Positions 25,854 to 31,611 of a stretch of 43,952 bases of DNA are shown here, piece after piece. Source of the DNA: Ignavibacteriales bacterium (GTDB taxonomy: Bacteria; Bacteroidota; Ignavibacteria; UBA10030). The notes below the pieces were generated by a model. It was not told where the DNA came from and ran no database searches. It worked only from the letters and a program-made list of their open reading frames with translations. A program made the translations under genes and the position numbers. The first letter of the stretch is position 1. Every line of letters begins with the position of its first letter. The stretch spans positions 1-43,952 of the forward strand of contig JACQBK010000048.1 in NCBI GenBank assembly GCA_016194505.1, written 5' to 3'.

Positions 25854-25895
25854 AGAATTTCCTTTTCCTAAAAAGTAATTTTATTTTCTACTTGG

Positions 25896-25990
25896 CGGTC
25901 ACGAACCATTTCGTGACCGAAACTAAAGCCTGTTGTCCGAGAGTTAAACTCTCGGACAAGAATTTCTTCGACAGTTAAACTGTCGAAGAA
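25896..25990. repeat. Three tandem palindromes between pyrB and pyrC
   Basis: Arms cggtcacga/tcgtgaccg (25896-25919), then two 27-nt palindromes at 25933-25959 and 25964-25990 that share the centre agttaaact. A fourth small hairpin cccc-agat-gggg follows at about 26000-26012. Confidence 0.85.
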
Positions 25991-26029
25991 CGATATTTTC
26001 CCCCAGATGGGGCCATTTTTGCTTTTGCA

Positions 26030-26994
26030 TTAATTTGCCGTCCCCAACAGGTACAACACTGCCATGCGAATGGCGACGCCGTTGGTTACTTGTTCGAGAA
26101 TAACTGAGTGCTCGCTATCCGCCAGATCCGCCGAAAGCTCCACGTCCCGATTGATGGGACCGGGGTGCATAATGGTAATCGGCTTGGGCGCGCGCGCGAC
26201 TTTTTCTTTCGTAACGCCGAAGAAGCGATGATACTCCCGCAACGAGGGGAACAATCCGCTTTTCTGCCGCTCAAGCTGAATGCGCAGAACGTTCAACGCA
26301 TCCACTTTGGGAATAACATCTTCGAGGCGGTGATAGACTTTGACTCCGAGCTTCTCAATATCGCGCGGTATGAGCGTTGCAGGACCGCACACGGATACTT
26401 CCGCACCCATTGTTGTTAAGCCGTAGATGTTCGAGCGGGCGACTCTACTATGCAAAATATCGCCGACGATGCAGACGCGCAAGCCTTCCAGCGAGCCGTA
26501 TTTTTGTTTCAGCGTGTACATATCGAGAAGCCCTTGGGTCGGATGCTCGTGCGCGCCATCCCCGGCATTGATGACGTTTGCGGCAACAACCCGACTTAAA
26601 AAATGCGCCGCCCCCGGCGCCGCGTGGCGGATAACAACCATATCAATTTTCATCGCTTCGATATTGCGCGCGGTGTCTTTCAACGTCTCGCCTTTCGTAA
26701 CACTGCTTGTCGCCGTCGTGAAGCTCACCACATCGGCGGAAAGGCGTCGCTCGGCAAGCTCGAACGAGATGCGCGTGCGCGTGGAGCCTTCGAAGAAAAG
26801 GTTCACTACGGTTTTTCCTTGCAGGGGCGGGACCTTCTTAATCGGCCGGTCGAGAATTTCCCGAAACGAAACTGCCGTATCCTAATCGGCCGGTCGAGAA
26901 TTTCCCGAAACGAAACTGCCGTATCCAGAATGAGCGCAATTTCTTCCTTCGAGACTCCGTCTAATCCTAACAAATGTCTGCTTTTGAGATTCAT
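26030..26994 (-). pseudogene. pyrB: Aspartate carbamoyltransferase, frameshifted by 44-bp tandem duplication
   Basis: The N-terminal part starts at 26994 (MNLKSRHLLGLDGVSKEE) and reaches LDRPI. The main part (NLFFEGSTRTRISFELAE, HPTQGLLDMYTL, MHPGPINRDVE) is in another frame. Between them, 26839-26882 and 26883-26926 are identical 44-bp copies. Removing one copy joins the halves as DRPIKKVPPLQGKTVVNLF and gives 921 bases (306 codons plus stop), the usual ATCase catalytic-chain length. FEGSTRTR (carbamoyl-phosphate loop) and the aspartate-binding HPGPINR are intact. The gene overlaps pyrR by 4 bp (ATGA). As printed it cannot make a full enzyme. It may be a true mutation, a phase-variable state or an assembly fault. 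Confidence 0.92.
26839..26926. repeat. 44-bp perfect tandem duplication inside pyrB
   Basis: Two identical head-to-tail copies, 26839-26882 and 26883-26926, no spacer. Forty-four is not a multiple of three, so the duplication changes the frame. Confidence 0.97.
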
Positions 26995-27551
26995 GATTTG
27001 CCCTCCTTCCCTTGCTCTTCGGCATCGACAACGTTCACTGCGTCCTCGCTGTCTATTTCTGTCATATACACTTTGATTTCTTGTTTCAGTGAGGTGGGAA
27101 TATTTTTGCCGATAAAATCCGCTTTGATGGGAAGCTCGCGATGTCCGCGGTCAACGAGCACGAGAAGCTCGATGAGCGCGGGTCTGCCGAGATCCATCAG
27201 GGCGTTGAGCGCGGCACGGATTGTTCTGCCGGTGAAGAGCACATCATCCACAAGGATGATGACTTTGCCGGTGATGTCGAATAAAATCTCCGTGCTCTTA
27301 AGCTGAGGCTGATCCAAGCGGCCGCGCAGGTCATCGCGGTACATTGTGATGTCGAGTGTGCCGACCTGAACGCTCTTGCCCTCGATCTCTTCGATCTTCT
27401 TTGCAACACGGCGGGCGAGGTAATCGCCGCGCGTGCGGATGCCGACGATGGCGAGATTATCCGCGCCTTTATTTTTTTCCACCACCTCATGCGCCAAGCG
27501 ATTAACCGTGCGCTTAAAGCCTGCATCATCTATGACTTTTGTTTTTTTCAT
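26991..27551 (-). CDS. pyrR: PyrR bifunctional regulator/uracil phosphoribosyltransferase
   Basis: The 186-residue product carries the phosphoribosyltransferase fold: VGIRTRGDYLARR, ITMYRDDL, and the PRPP loop KVIILVDDVLFTGRT (96-110). These match PyrR, which binds pyr mRNA leaders when UMP is high and causes transcription to end. Its tail VNVVDAEEQGKEGKS is extended and charged. It is the first gene of pyrR-pyrB-pyrC. A terminator hairpin just upstream of its start fits PyrR attenuation of its own operon. Confidence 0.93.
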   Translation of the reverse strand: MKKTKVIDDAGFKRTVNRLAHEVVEKNKGADNLAIVGIRTRGDYLARRVAKKIEEIEGKSVQVGTLDITMYRDDLRGRLDQPQLKSTEILFDITGKVIILVDDVLFTGRTIRAALNALMDLGRPALIELLVLVDRGHRELPIKADFIGKNIPTSLKQEIKVYMTEIDSEDAVNVVDAEEQGKEGKS

Positions 27552-27567
27552 GAGTGCTCCATAAAAC

Positions 27568-27602
27568 GAAAAAACCTCCAGTTCCGGATTCGGAAAGGAG
27601 GT
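27568..27602 (-). promoter_or_regulatory. Leader terminator/attenuator of the pyr operon
   Basis: On the minus strand acctcc (27602-27597) pairs with ggaggt (27579-27574), with an inner ttccg/cggaa stem, and TTTTTTCG follows. It ends about 20 bp before the pyrR start. The loop side reads AAUCCGG...GGAGGUU, which partly resembles the PyrR-binding loop consensus ARUCCNGNGAGGYU with a longer middle. Role as PyrR attenuator is inference. Confidence 0.6.
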
Positions 27603-27640
27603 CGCTCAATTCAAAATGCAAAATTAAAAAGGAAAAAGTA

Positions 27641-27670
27641 TCCGCCAAAGGCGGATCAGCCTACGGCTGA
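27641..27670. repeat. 30-bp double palindrome, copy 2
   Basis: tccgccaaaggcgga joined to tcagcctacggctga. Both halves are perfect 6-3-6 palindromes. Confidence 0.9.
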
Positions 27671-27788
27671 AAAATTGTTTTTGCCTTTACTTTTTATTTT
27701 TTACTTTTGAACTTTTACTTGCACGCTTCCTTCCCTACCTCGCTGGATAGGATTTAAAGGATACTGTAAAGAACAGGTAATACATTTG

Positions 27789-27818
27789 TGCCGTTTTTTG
27801 GCATCCCGCAAAGCGGGA
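27789..27818. repeat. Diverged 15+15 palindrome pair
   Basis: tgccgttttttggca followed directly by tcccgcaaagcggga. The same length and abutting geometry as the 30-bp family, with a different stem sequence and an imperfect first half. Confidence 0.6.
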
Positions 27819-27915
27819 CGATTGACAATTTTAGGTCAACAATTCACGATAGTTAAATTTTTGACAATCGAAAATCCGCTAAAAGCACAACTTTTATTTT
27901 ACTTTTTTACAAATT

Positions 27916-27970
27916 TCCTGTCCGGCAGGAATTTTTCCTGTTTCACAGGACTTTTTCCTGTCGCGCAGGA
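27916..27970. repeat. 20-bp-period array of three hairpins
   Basis: TCCTG at 27916, 27936 and 27956 and CAGGA at 27926, 27946 and 27966. The stem is constant and the 5-nt loop differs (tccgg, tttca, tcgcg). Spacers are attttt/ctttt-like. Confidence 0.9.
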
Positions 27971-28134
27971 GTGCAAATTTCATAAAACAATAATTTTTAC
28001 TTCTTCACAGCACTGATTGAGATTGTCAATCACCAATCATTTAAATTAATATACGAAAAAACAAGTTAGAATTCAAGAGTAAATTTGGGCGATCAGTTAT
28101 GGACCGCTCCGCGACCATTTGAGGGATGTTTTAT

Positions 28135-28183
28135 GCTGTCAAGGTGCGCCTGCCCCGTGTTTTTTACGGGAAACCGTGACAGC
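28135..28183. repeat. Palindrome with GCCTGCC tag, copy A
   Basis: Outer arms gctgtcaaggt and accgtgacagc (one bulge-like mismatch) enclose GCCTGCC (28148-28154) and a cccgt/acggg hairpin. A close relative is at 29116-29168. Confidence 0.75.
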
Positions 28184-28239
28184 TAAGAGCTATCAAGTAA
28201 ATTGGTTTGACTTTCGCAACCGTAGTTTCTAACTTAAAG

Positions 28240-28267
28240 CCAGTTTCTAATTGAGACTGGTTTTTTT
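28240..28267 (+). terminator. Intrinsic terminator with no gene upstream on the plus strand
   Basis: ccagtttc / gagactgg (one U-G pair) with a 5-nt loop and seven T. It stands about 65 bp ahead of the gene at 28334 and no plus-strand gene precedes it, so it ends either a small RNA or a leader transcript. Confidence 0.75.
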
Positions 28268-28333
28268 GTTTCGTCTTGGCAGGGTTCACTTTGTTTCTAA
28301 GAATTCTTTCTTCATTCTTTCTGGGAGAATATT

Positions 28334-29035
28334 ATGACTAATTTGATATTAGCAGTAATCGGAATTGTAGTTCTGACAAACTTCATATACAGCATAAGGT
28401 CACACTTATTCCTAAAACGCACCATAGATCAGTTTGATGTTAGAAAAATTGATGATAAATTCATTCTTGAAAACATTGTCCATTTGCGAACAAGTCAGAA
28501 TGTACTCTATGCTAGCATAGCTATCATGACATTTGTTATAGCATTTCTTGGTATGAATCTAGAAAGAAATGTCACTCAAGAAATAAGAGGCGAAATCATG
28601 CGGGCATCTCGTGTAAACCTTGATACACTGAAAATAAAAGTTGACAACATTCTTTCACTGGATTCGTCTTCTCAGCAAAGCTATTCAGAGATTCAGACCA
28701 TTAAAGGCAAGATTTCATTGATCTATGATAGAATCAGACACACACCGCAGAAACTTTATGTTGTTCAGGGTCTGCAAATCAGCAAGAGTAAGAATAAATT
28801 TCTCTTTTCTGAACTCAAGCCAATAGATGGTTCAAGTATCCCTCAATTTTCACAACCTCCGTTTATCAATTACCATGCGTATATAGCTGATAGTTCCATG
28901 GTCGGAGATGCAAAGATTGGCACTGACATTTTTACCAACATCAAGGTGACTGCTCAAGGTATTGAAGCTTTAGTGGGTCCCAGCTGGCCGGGAGATGGAC
29001 ATTATCTCGTTGACTTGTGGATTTATATACGATGA
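28334..29035 (+). CDS. Hypothetical membrane-anchored protein
   Basis: The 233-residue product has two hydrophobic segments, 3-20 (LILAVIGIVVLTNFIYSI) and about 56-74 (VLYASIAIMTFVIAFLGM), then a hydrophilic part of about 155 residues with a coiled-coil-like section (80-130) and a beta-rich end (PSWPGDGHYLVDLWIYIR). I recognise no family. A ggga-containing ribosome site precedes the ATG at 28334. It sits alone between repeats and is AT-richer than the flanking core genes, which fits an accessory region. Confidence 0.6.
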   Translation: MTNLILAVIGIVVLTNFIYSIRSHLFLKRTIDQFDVRKIDDKFILENIVHLRTSQNVLYASIAIMTFVIAFLGMNLERNVTQEIRGEIMRASRVNLDTLKIKVDNILSLDSSSQQSYSEIQTIKGKISLIYDRIRHTPQKLYVVQGLQISKSKNKFLFSELKPIDGSSIPQFSQPPFINYHAYIADSSMVGDAKIGTDIFTNIKVTAQGIEALVGPSWPGDGHYLVDLWIYIR

Positions 29036-29115
29036 TTCATCTGACGGCGAGAAAATAATGAGCGATATTTAGAATATGATACTTTTCAGAATACATTGAA
29101 AACAGATTTTTTTCT

Positions 29116-29168
29116 GGGCGGTCACGGTATGCCTGCCCCGTGCTTTTTACGGGGGACCGTGACTGCCC
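29116..29168. repeat. Palindrome with GCCTGCC tag, copy B
   Basis: Arms gggcggtcacggt (29116-29128) and accgtgactgccc (29156-29168) enclose GCCTGCC and a cccgt-gcttttt-acggg hairpin. It shares the interior with 28135-28183. Confidence 0.85.
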
Positions 29169-29264
29169 AAGCATGGAGTATTGTAATTTATGTTATTATA
29201 AGCCGCTTGCGAAAACGATACAGAAGTTTGAAAGACAAACCATCCTTTGACGTCCTTGGCTCAT

Positions 29265-29597
29265 TCATACTTTTCCTTGCAAGTATTTACTCAGAGCTTG
29301 GATAATATTGTCAAAGTTCTTTTGGTGGCGATGTGTGCCGGCAATATTCGCCCCAAGCTTCAGGCTTGATTCAATTCCTACTAACGTTGAATTCTCATCA
29401 ACCTTTTCGATTATTATTGTAAGATTCTCGCCCCAAGAGAACAAGGACATACCAGCACTGGCTGTTATTCTACCGATCACCTTGTCTTCAGACTTCAGAG
29501 TCAAACCGGTTTGTGGTATAACTCGAACCAAGCCATCGAAGACTTGATCATACTTGAACGGAAATTTCTGCTGTGTTGCTTGACTTGCAATGCTCAT
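29265..29597 (-). CDS. Small cytoplasmic protein of unknown function
   Basis: This 110-residue product has no signal or membrane helix. Its pattern, a KFPFKYDQVFDGLVRVIPQTG helix, strands TLKSEDKVIGRITAS and NLTIIIEKVDENSTLVGIESSL, then a last helix FDNIIQALSKYL, suggests a small alpha/beta sandwich of the START/DUF type often annotated as hypothetical in Bacteroidota. AAGGAAG precedes the ATG. Its leader contains a copy of an 80-bp repeat also found ahead of the gene at 30341. Confidence 0.6.
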   Translation of the reverse strand: MSIASQATQQKFPFKYDQVFDGLVRVIPQTGLTLKSEDKVIGRITASAGMSLFSWGENLTIIIEKVDENSTLVGIESSLKLGANIAGTHRHQKNFDNIIQALSKYLQGKV

Positions 29598-29721
29598 AGG
29601 TCTTCCTTTCTACGTAGAAAAAATGACTAACGACTTAATGATTCTTCGCAATTGCCGCCTAACTACTTGGGTAATGTGTTCGTCTACACACCTATTATAG
29701 TTTGGTTAGCGAATTACTGCA

Positions 29722-29807
29722 TTTGTTCTTGTCTCTTCGTCTCATCATTAAACTCACAGCACAAAGATGCTTTAAGAGGAAAACTCGAAAGGAAACGGTG
29801 ATGAAAT
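29722..29807. repeat. Dispersed direct repeat, copy A
   Basis: About 80 bp closely matching 30437-30520, including an uninterrupted shared block ttcgtctcatcattaaactc and gctttaagaggaaaa. Differences are mostly single bases and one small indel. Confidence 0.85.
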
Positions 29808-29910
29808 CTACAACAATACGGTAAAAGAAGCAACGAGCTTACAAGCCGCATAGCCATTGTTGCTCCATCTACTTGCTAATACTATTCCTAAAAAATAATC
29901 TTGTATTTTC

Positions 29911-30088
29911 ATGACCCCCTCTTTAATTCTCCCCCTGGAGGGGGAGAAAATTCCTTCCCCTCGCGTTTTTTGTTCCGCTTTTTGAATCCCGCTGGGGCGG
30001 AATCCCGAGAAGCGGGACGTCCCGCCGTTTTTTGGCGGGATCAGGGGAAGGTCAGTGCCAAAGGCATCCCTTCGGGAGATGGGGTCAT
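29911..30088. repeat. Nested palindrome of about 178 bp
   Basis: Outer arms atgacccc and ggggtcat are perfect. Inside lie ttctccccc/gggggagaa, ttcccct/aggggaa, ttccgc/gcggaa, tcccg/cggga and tcccgcc/ggcggga hairpins, set within each other. Confidence 0.8.
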
Positions 30089-30146
30089 TTTTCGCTTTTG
30101 GTACATAAAAAAATACATTATTACTTTTTTGGAACGGCACTACTCC

Positions 30147-30341
30147 CTACTTTCGAAAAAGGAGCCAGACCGCCCAGATAGAGTACCCGAGCGAAACAGG
30201 GAAACCAATATATGACAGCGCCTGCGGAATTACTGTGGTACCTACAATGATATGCCAAAGGTATATAAGCCTCAAGAGATGAAAGATGCTGACAAAAAAG
30301 AAAATGGCACCTGAAACGATAAGGTATAGCTTCAAGGACAT
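30147..30341 (-). CDS. Small two-helix membrane protein
   Basis: From the ATG at 30341 (GGAG eight bases ahead) it has 64 residues: helix 5-26 (LYLIVSGAIFFFVSIFHLLRL), a short loop with WHIIVGTTVIPQ, then helix 39-60 (SYIGFPVSLGYSIWAVWLLF). I recognise the general plan of a small family found in several phyla but with no known function. A TTG at 30353 would add four residues but is weaker. Confidence 0.6.
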   Translation of the reverse strand: MSLKLYLIVSGAIFFFVSIFHLLRLIYLWHIIVGTTVIPQALSYIGFPVSLGYSIWAVWLLFRK

Positions 30342-30436
30342 CTTGTGCTCCAATCTGCCGCCTTAATCGCGAAAAGGCTGTGTGGCGTATGAGTTAGTGG
30401 ATTAATGAACGTCCATTGAGTCCCGCAAAAGAAAGG

Positions 30437-30520
30437 TTTGTTTTTGTCTGTTCGTCTCATCATTAAACTCACAGCACAAAGACGCTTTAAGAGGAAAAAA
30501 GAAGAAACGGTGACGAAACT
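30437..30520. repeat. Dispersed direct repeat, copy B
   Basis: Partner of 29722-29807. It lies between hicA and the 64-residue membrane protein gene. Confidence 0.85.
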
Positions 30521-30594
30521 AGTGCCGCTTTACGCATGCCGTACAACTTGCCTGCCGCAGGCATGGCGGCAACGACATTCTACTATACTATGTA

Positions 30595-30822
30595 TTATAA
30601 CTGTTTCAGAAATTCTTCTGGGTCCACTTTTGCTTGTTTAAGAATGCCTCGAAGAGTCCCAATTTTTAATTCATCGTGAAACGGAACCACACATCCGACG
30701 GCTCCTCCCTGCGTTTCTTTTTTCATAACGACATGACTGCCTCGCTGACGTACTCTTCGAAAACCCAGCCGCTCTAACGCTTTAATAGTCTCTTCAGCAG
30801 AAAGCGTCTTGAGATTAGGCAT
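30595..30822 (-). CDS. hicA: HicA-type mRNA interferase toxin
   Basis: The 75-residue product has the double-stranded-RNA-binding-like fold of HicA/YcfA: SAEETIKALERLGFRRVRQRGSH with the catalytic His30, then VVMKKE, VVPFHDELKIGTLRGILKQA. Such toxins cut mRNA and block growth. It overlaps the upstream hicB by 8 bp. The order antitoxin first, toxin second is one of the two known arrangements. Confidence 0.9.
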   Translation of the reverse strand: MPNLKTLSAEETIKALERLGFRRVRQRGSHVVMKKETQGGAVGCVVPFHDELKIGTLRGILKQAKVDPEEFLKQL

Positions 30823-31027
30823 TGACGGCGGCTTCGAATGTCGTCATCAAAGGCTTCTCTATGTGCGGCATCGGAAATTCTTCCAGGTATAGCTCCGTCG
30901 CCTCTTTTAAATTTGCCAACGCGTCATCAATCGTTTTACCCTGACTCACTGTTCCAACCTCAGGGCATTCTGCAACGTACATGTCATCTTCTCTATGCAA
31001 AACAGCAGTAAGGGTTTTAAGAGTCAT
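30815..31027 (-). CDS. hicB: HicB-type antitoxin (short form)
   Basis: The 70-residue product has the partial RNase-H-like fold of HicB: TAVLHREDDMYVAECPEVGTVSQGKTIDDALANLKEATELYLEE. It ends soon after, without the helix-turn-helix or ribbon-helix-helix domain of longer HicB proteins, so direct operator binding by this protein alone is doubtful. It should neutralise HicA by direct contact. Confidence 0.9.
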   Translation of the reverse strand: MTLKTLTAVLHREDDMYVAECPEVGTVSQGKTIDDALANLKEATELYLEEFPMPHIEKPLMTTFEAAVNA

Positions 31028-31104
31028 ATAGGAACCTTTATAGGCTAAGACAAAAAATCGGTAGGGGAATAAATTATATTTATTTTTCTTTACAAAGTGG
31101 GGTC

Positions 31105-31164
31105 TCCCGCATAGCGGGATCCGCCAATCTTACTCGTCCGCCATCTTTGTGGCGGAATGGCGGA
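31105..31164. repeat. Palindrome pair with a palindrome nested in the second loop
   Basis: tcccgcatagcggga (31105-31119) is followed directly by tccgcc (31120-31125) and ggcgga (31159-31164), and between the last two lies another tccgcc...ggcgga (31137-31156). Confidence 0.75.
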
Positions 31165-31220
31165 GAACCAAAGCTGCGGCCTTTTTGACAATTAACAATC
31201 CGCAATTCGCAATCGAAGTG

Positions 31221-31235
31221 CCCCGTCATACGGGG
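31221..31235. repeat. 15-nt palindrome next to tRNA-Val
   Basis: ccccgtcatacgggg, a 6-3-6 palindrome just 3' of tRNA-Val on the minus strand. No T-run follows, so it is not a typical terminator. Confidence 0.6.
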
Positions 31236-31240
31236 TAAAG

Positions 31241-31315
31241 TGGGCGCTGCTGGGGTCGAACCAGCGACCTTACGCGTGTGAGGCGTACGCTCTGAACCAA
31301 CTGAGCTAAGCGCCC
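31241..31315 (-). tRNA. tRNA-Val (CAC)
   Basis: A cloverleaf on the minus strand: acceptor GGGCGCT/AGCGCCC, D-arm TAGCTCAGTTGGTTCAGAGC, anticodon loop CTCACAC with CAC at 31278-31280, T-loop GTTCGACC, discriminator A, no encoded CCA. Part of its 5' end recurs at 31419-31437. Confidence 0.95.
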
Positions 31316-31437
31316 AGAAAAACAACTTTACAAAATAACAGTGAGCTTTGAACCAAGTGCCTGCCCGCCATGCGGTACCTTTTGGTGGGCCTGCCCGCCA
31401 TGCTTTACCATTAGGCGGGAGCTAAGCGCCCAGAAAA
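31303..31437. repeat. Direct repeat of tRNA-Val 5' end flanking palindromes
   Basis: A perfect 19-bp repeat, gagctaagcgcccagaaaa, at 31303-31321 and 31419-31437. The first holds the first 13 bases of the tRNA; the second has no tRNA attached. Two tandem GCCTGCCCGCC-started hairpins fill 31359-31419, the last ending in ggcggg right against copy two. Confidence 0.9.
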
Positions 31438-31478
31438 CCTTGAATAATTTAGTTAAAACAAGTTAGAATATCAACCAC

Positions 31479-31611
31479 AATAGGACGCCGTAAAAGCAGA
31501 AAAAGCGTGCGCCAAAGGCGCATCCGCCTCTGGCGGAGAAAAAGCGCGGATAAAGATTTTAAATATTTAATCGGCTTTTATTAGCCTCATCGGTTTTTTC
31601 GGCGTCCTATT
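31479..31611. repeat. Inverted repeat overlapping the uvrC stop codon
   Basis: aataggacgccg (31479-31490) and cggcgtcctatt (31600-31611) are perfect 12-bp arms. The right arm contains the uvrC stop codon. The 30-bp double palindrome lies inside. Confidence 0.85.
31508..31537. repeat. 30-bp double palindrome, copy 3
   Basis: tgcgccaaaggcgca joined to tccgcctctggcgga, both perfect. Confidence 0.9.

Larger units (their letters stand above)
27603..28134. other. Gene-free repeat-rich region
   Basis: No credible gene. It holds a 30-bp double palindrome (27641-27670), a diverged pair of 15-nt palindromes (27789-27818), and a three-unit 20-bp hairpin array (27916-27970). The pyr promoter should lie here on the minus strand. 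Confidence 0.6.
29598..30146. other. Gap with direct repeat copy A and a nested palindrome
   Basis: No gene is supported. It holds repeat A (29722-29807), a possible attC-like core (gttaggc on the minus strand near 29667) and the nested palindrome at 29911-30088. Confidence 0.6.

Noticed and set aside
26108-26885. Plus-strand frames across pyrB
   Set aside because: They are complementary shadows of a clear ATCase gene and have no motifs of their own.
27916-27970. Possible CRISPR array
   Set aside because: The repeat unit is a 5-bp stem with 5-nt loops at a 20-bp period; CRISPR repeats and spacers are longer and no cas gene is present.
27786-28016. Plus-strand 76-residue frame in the repeat region
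   Set aside because: It translates the palindromes and the hairpin array and has no ribosome site.
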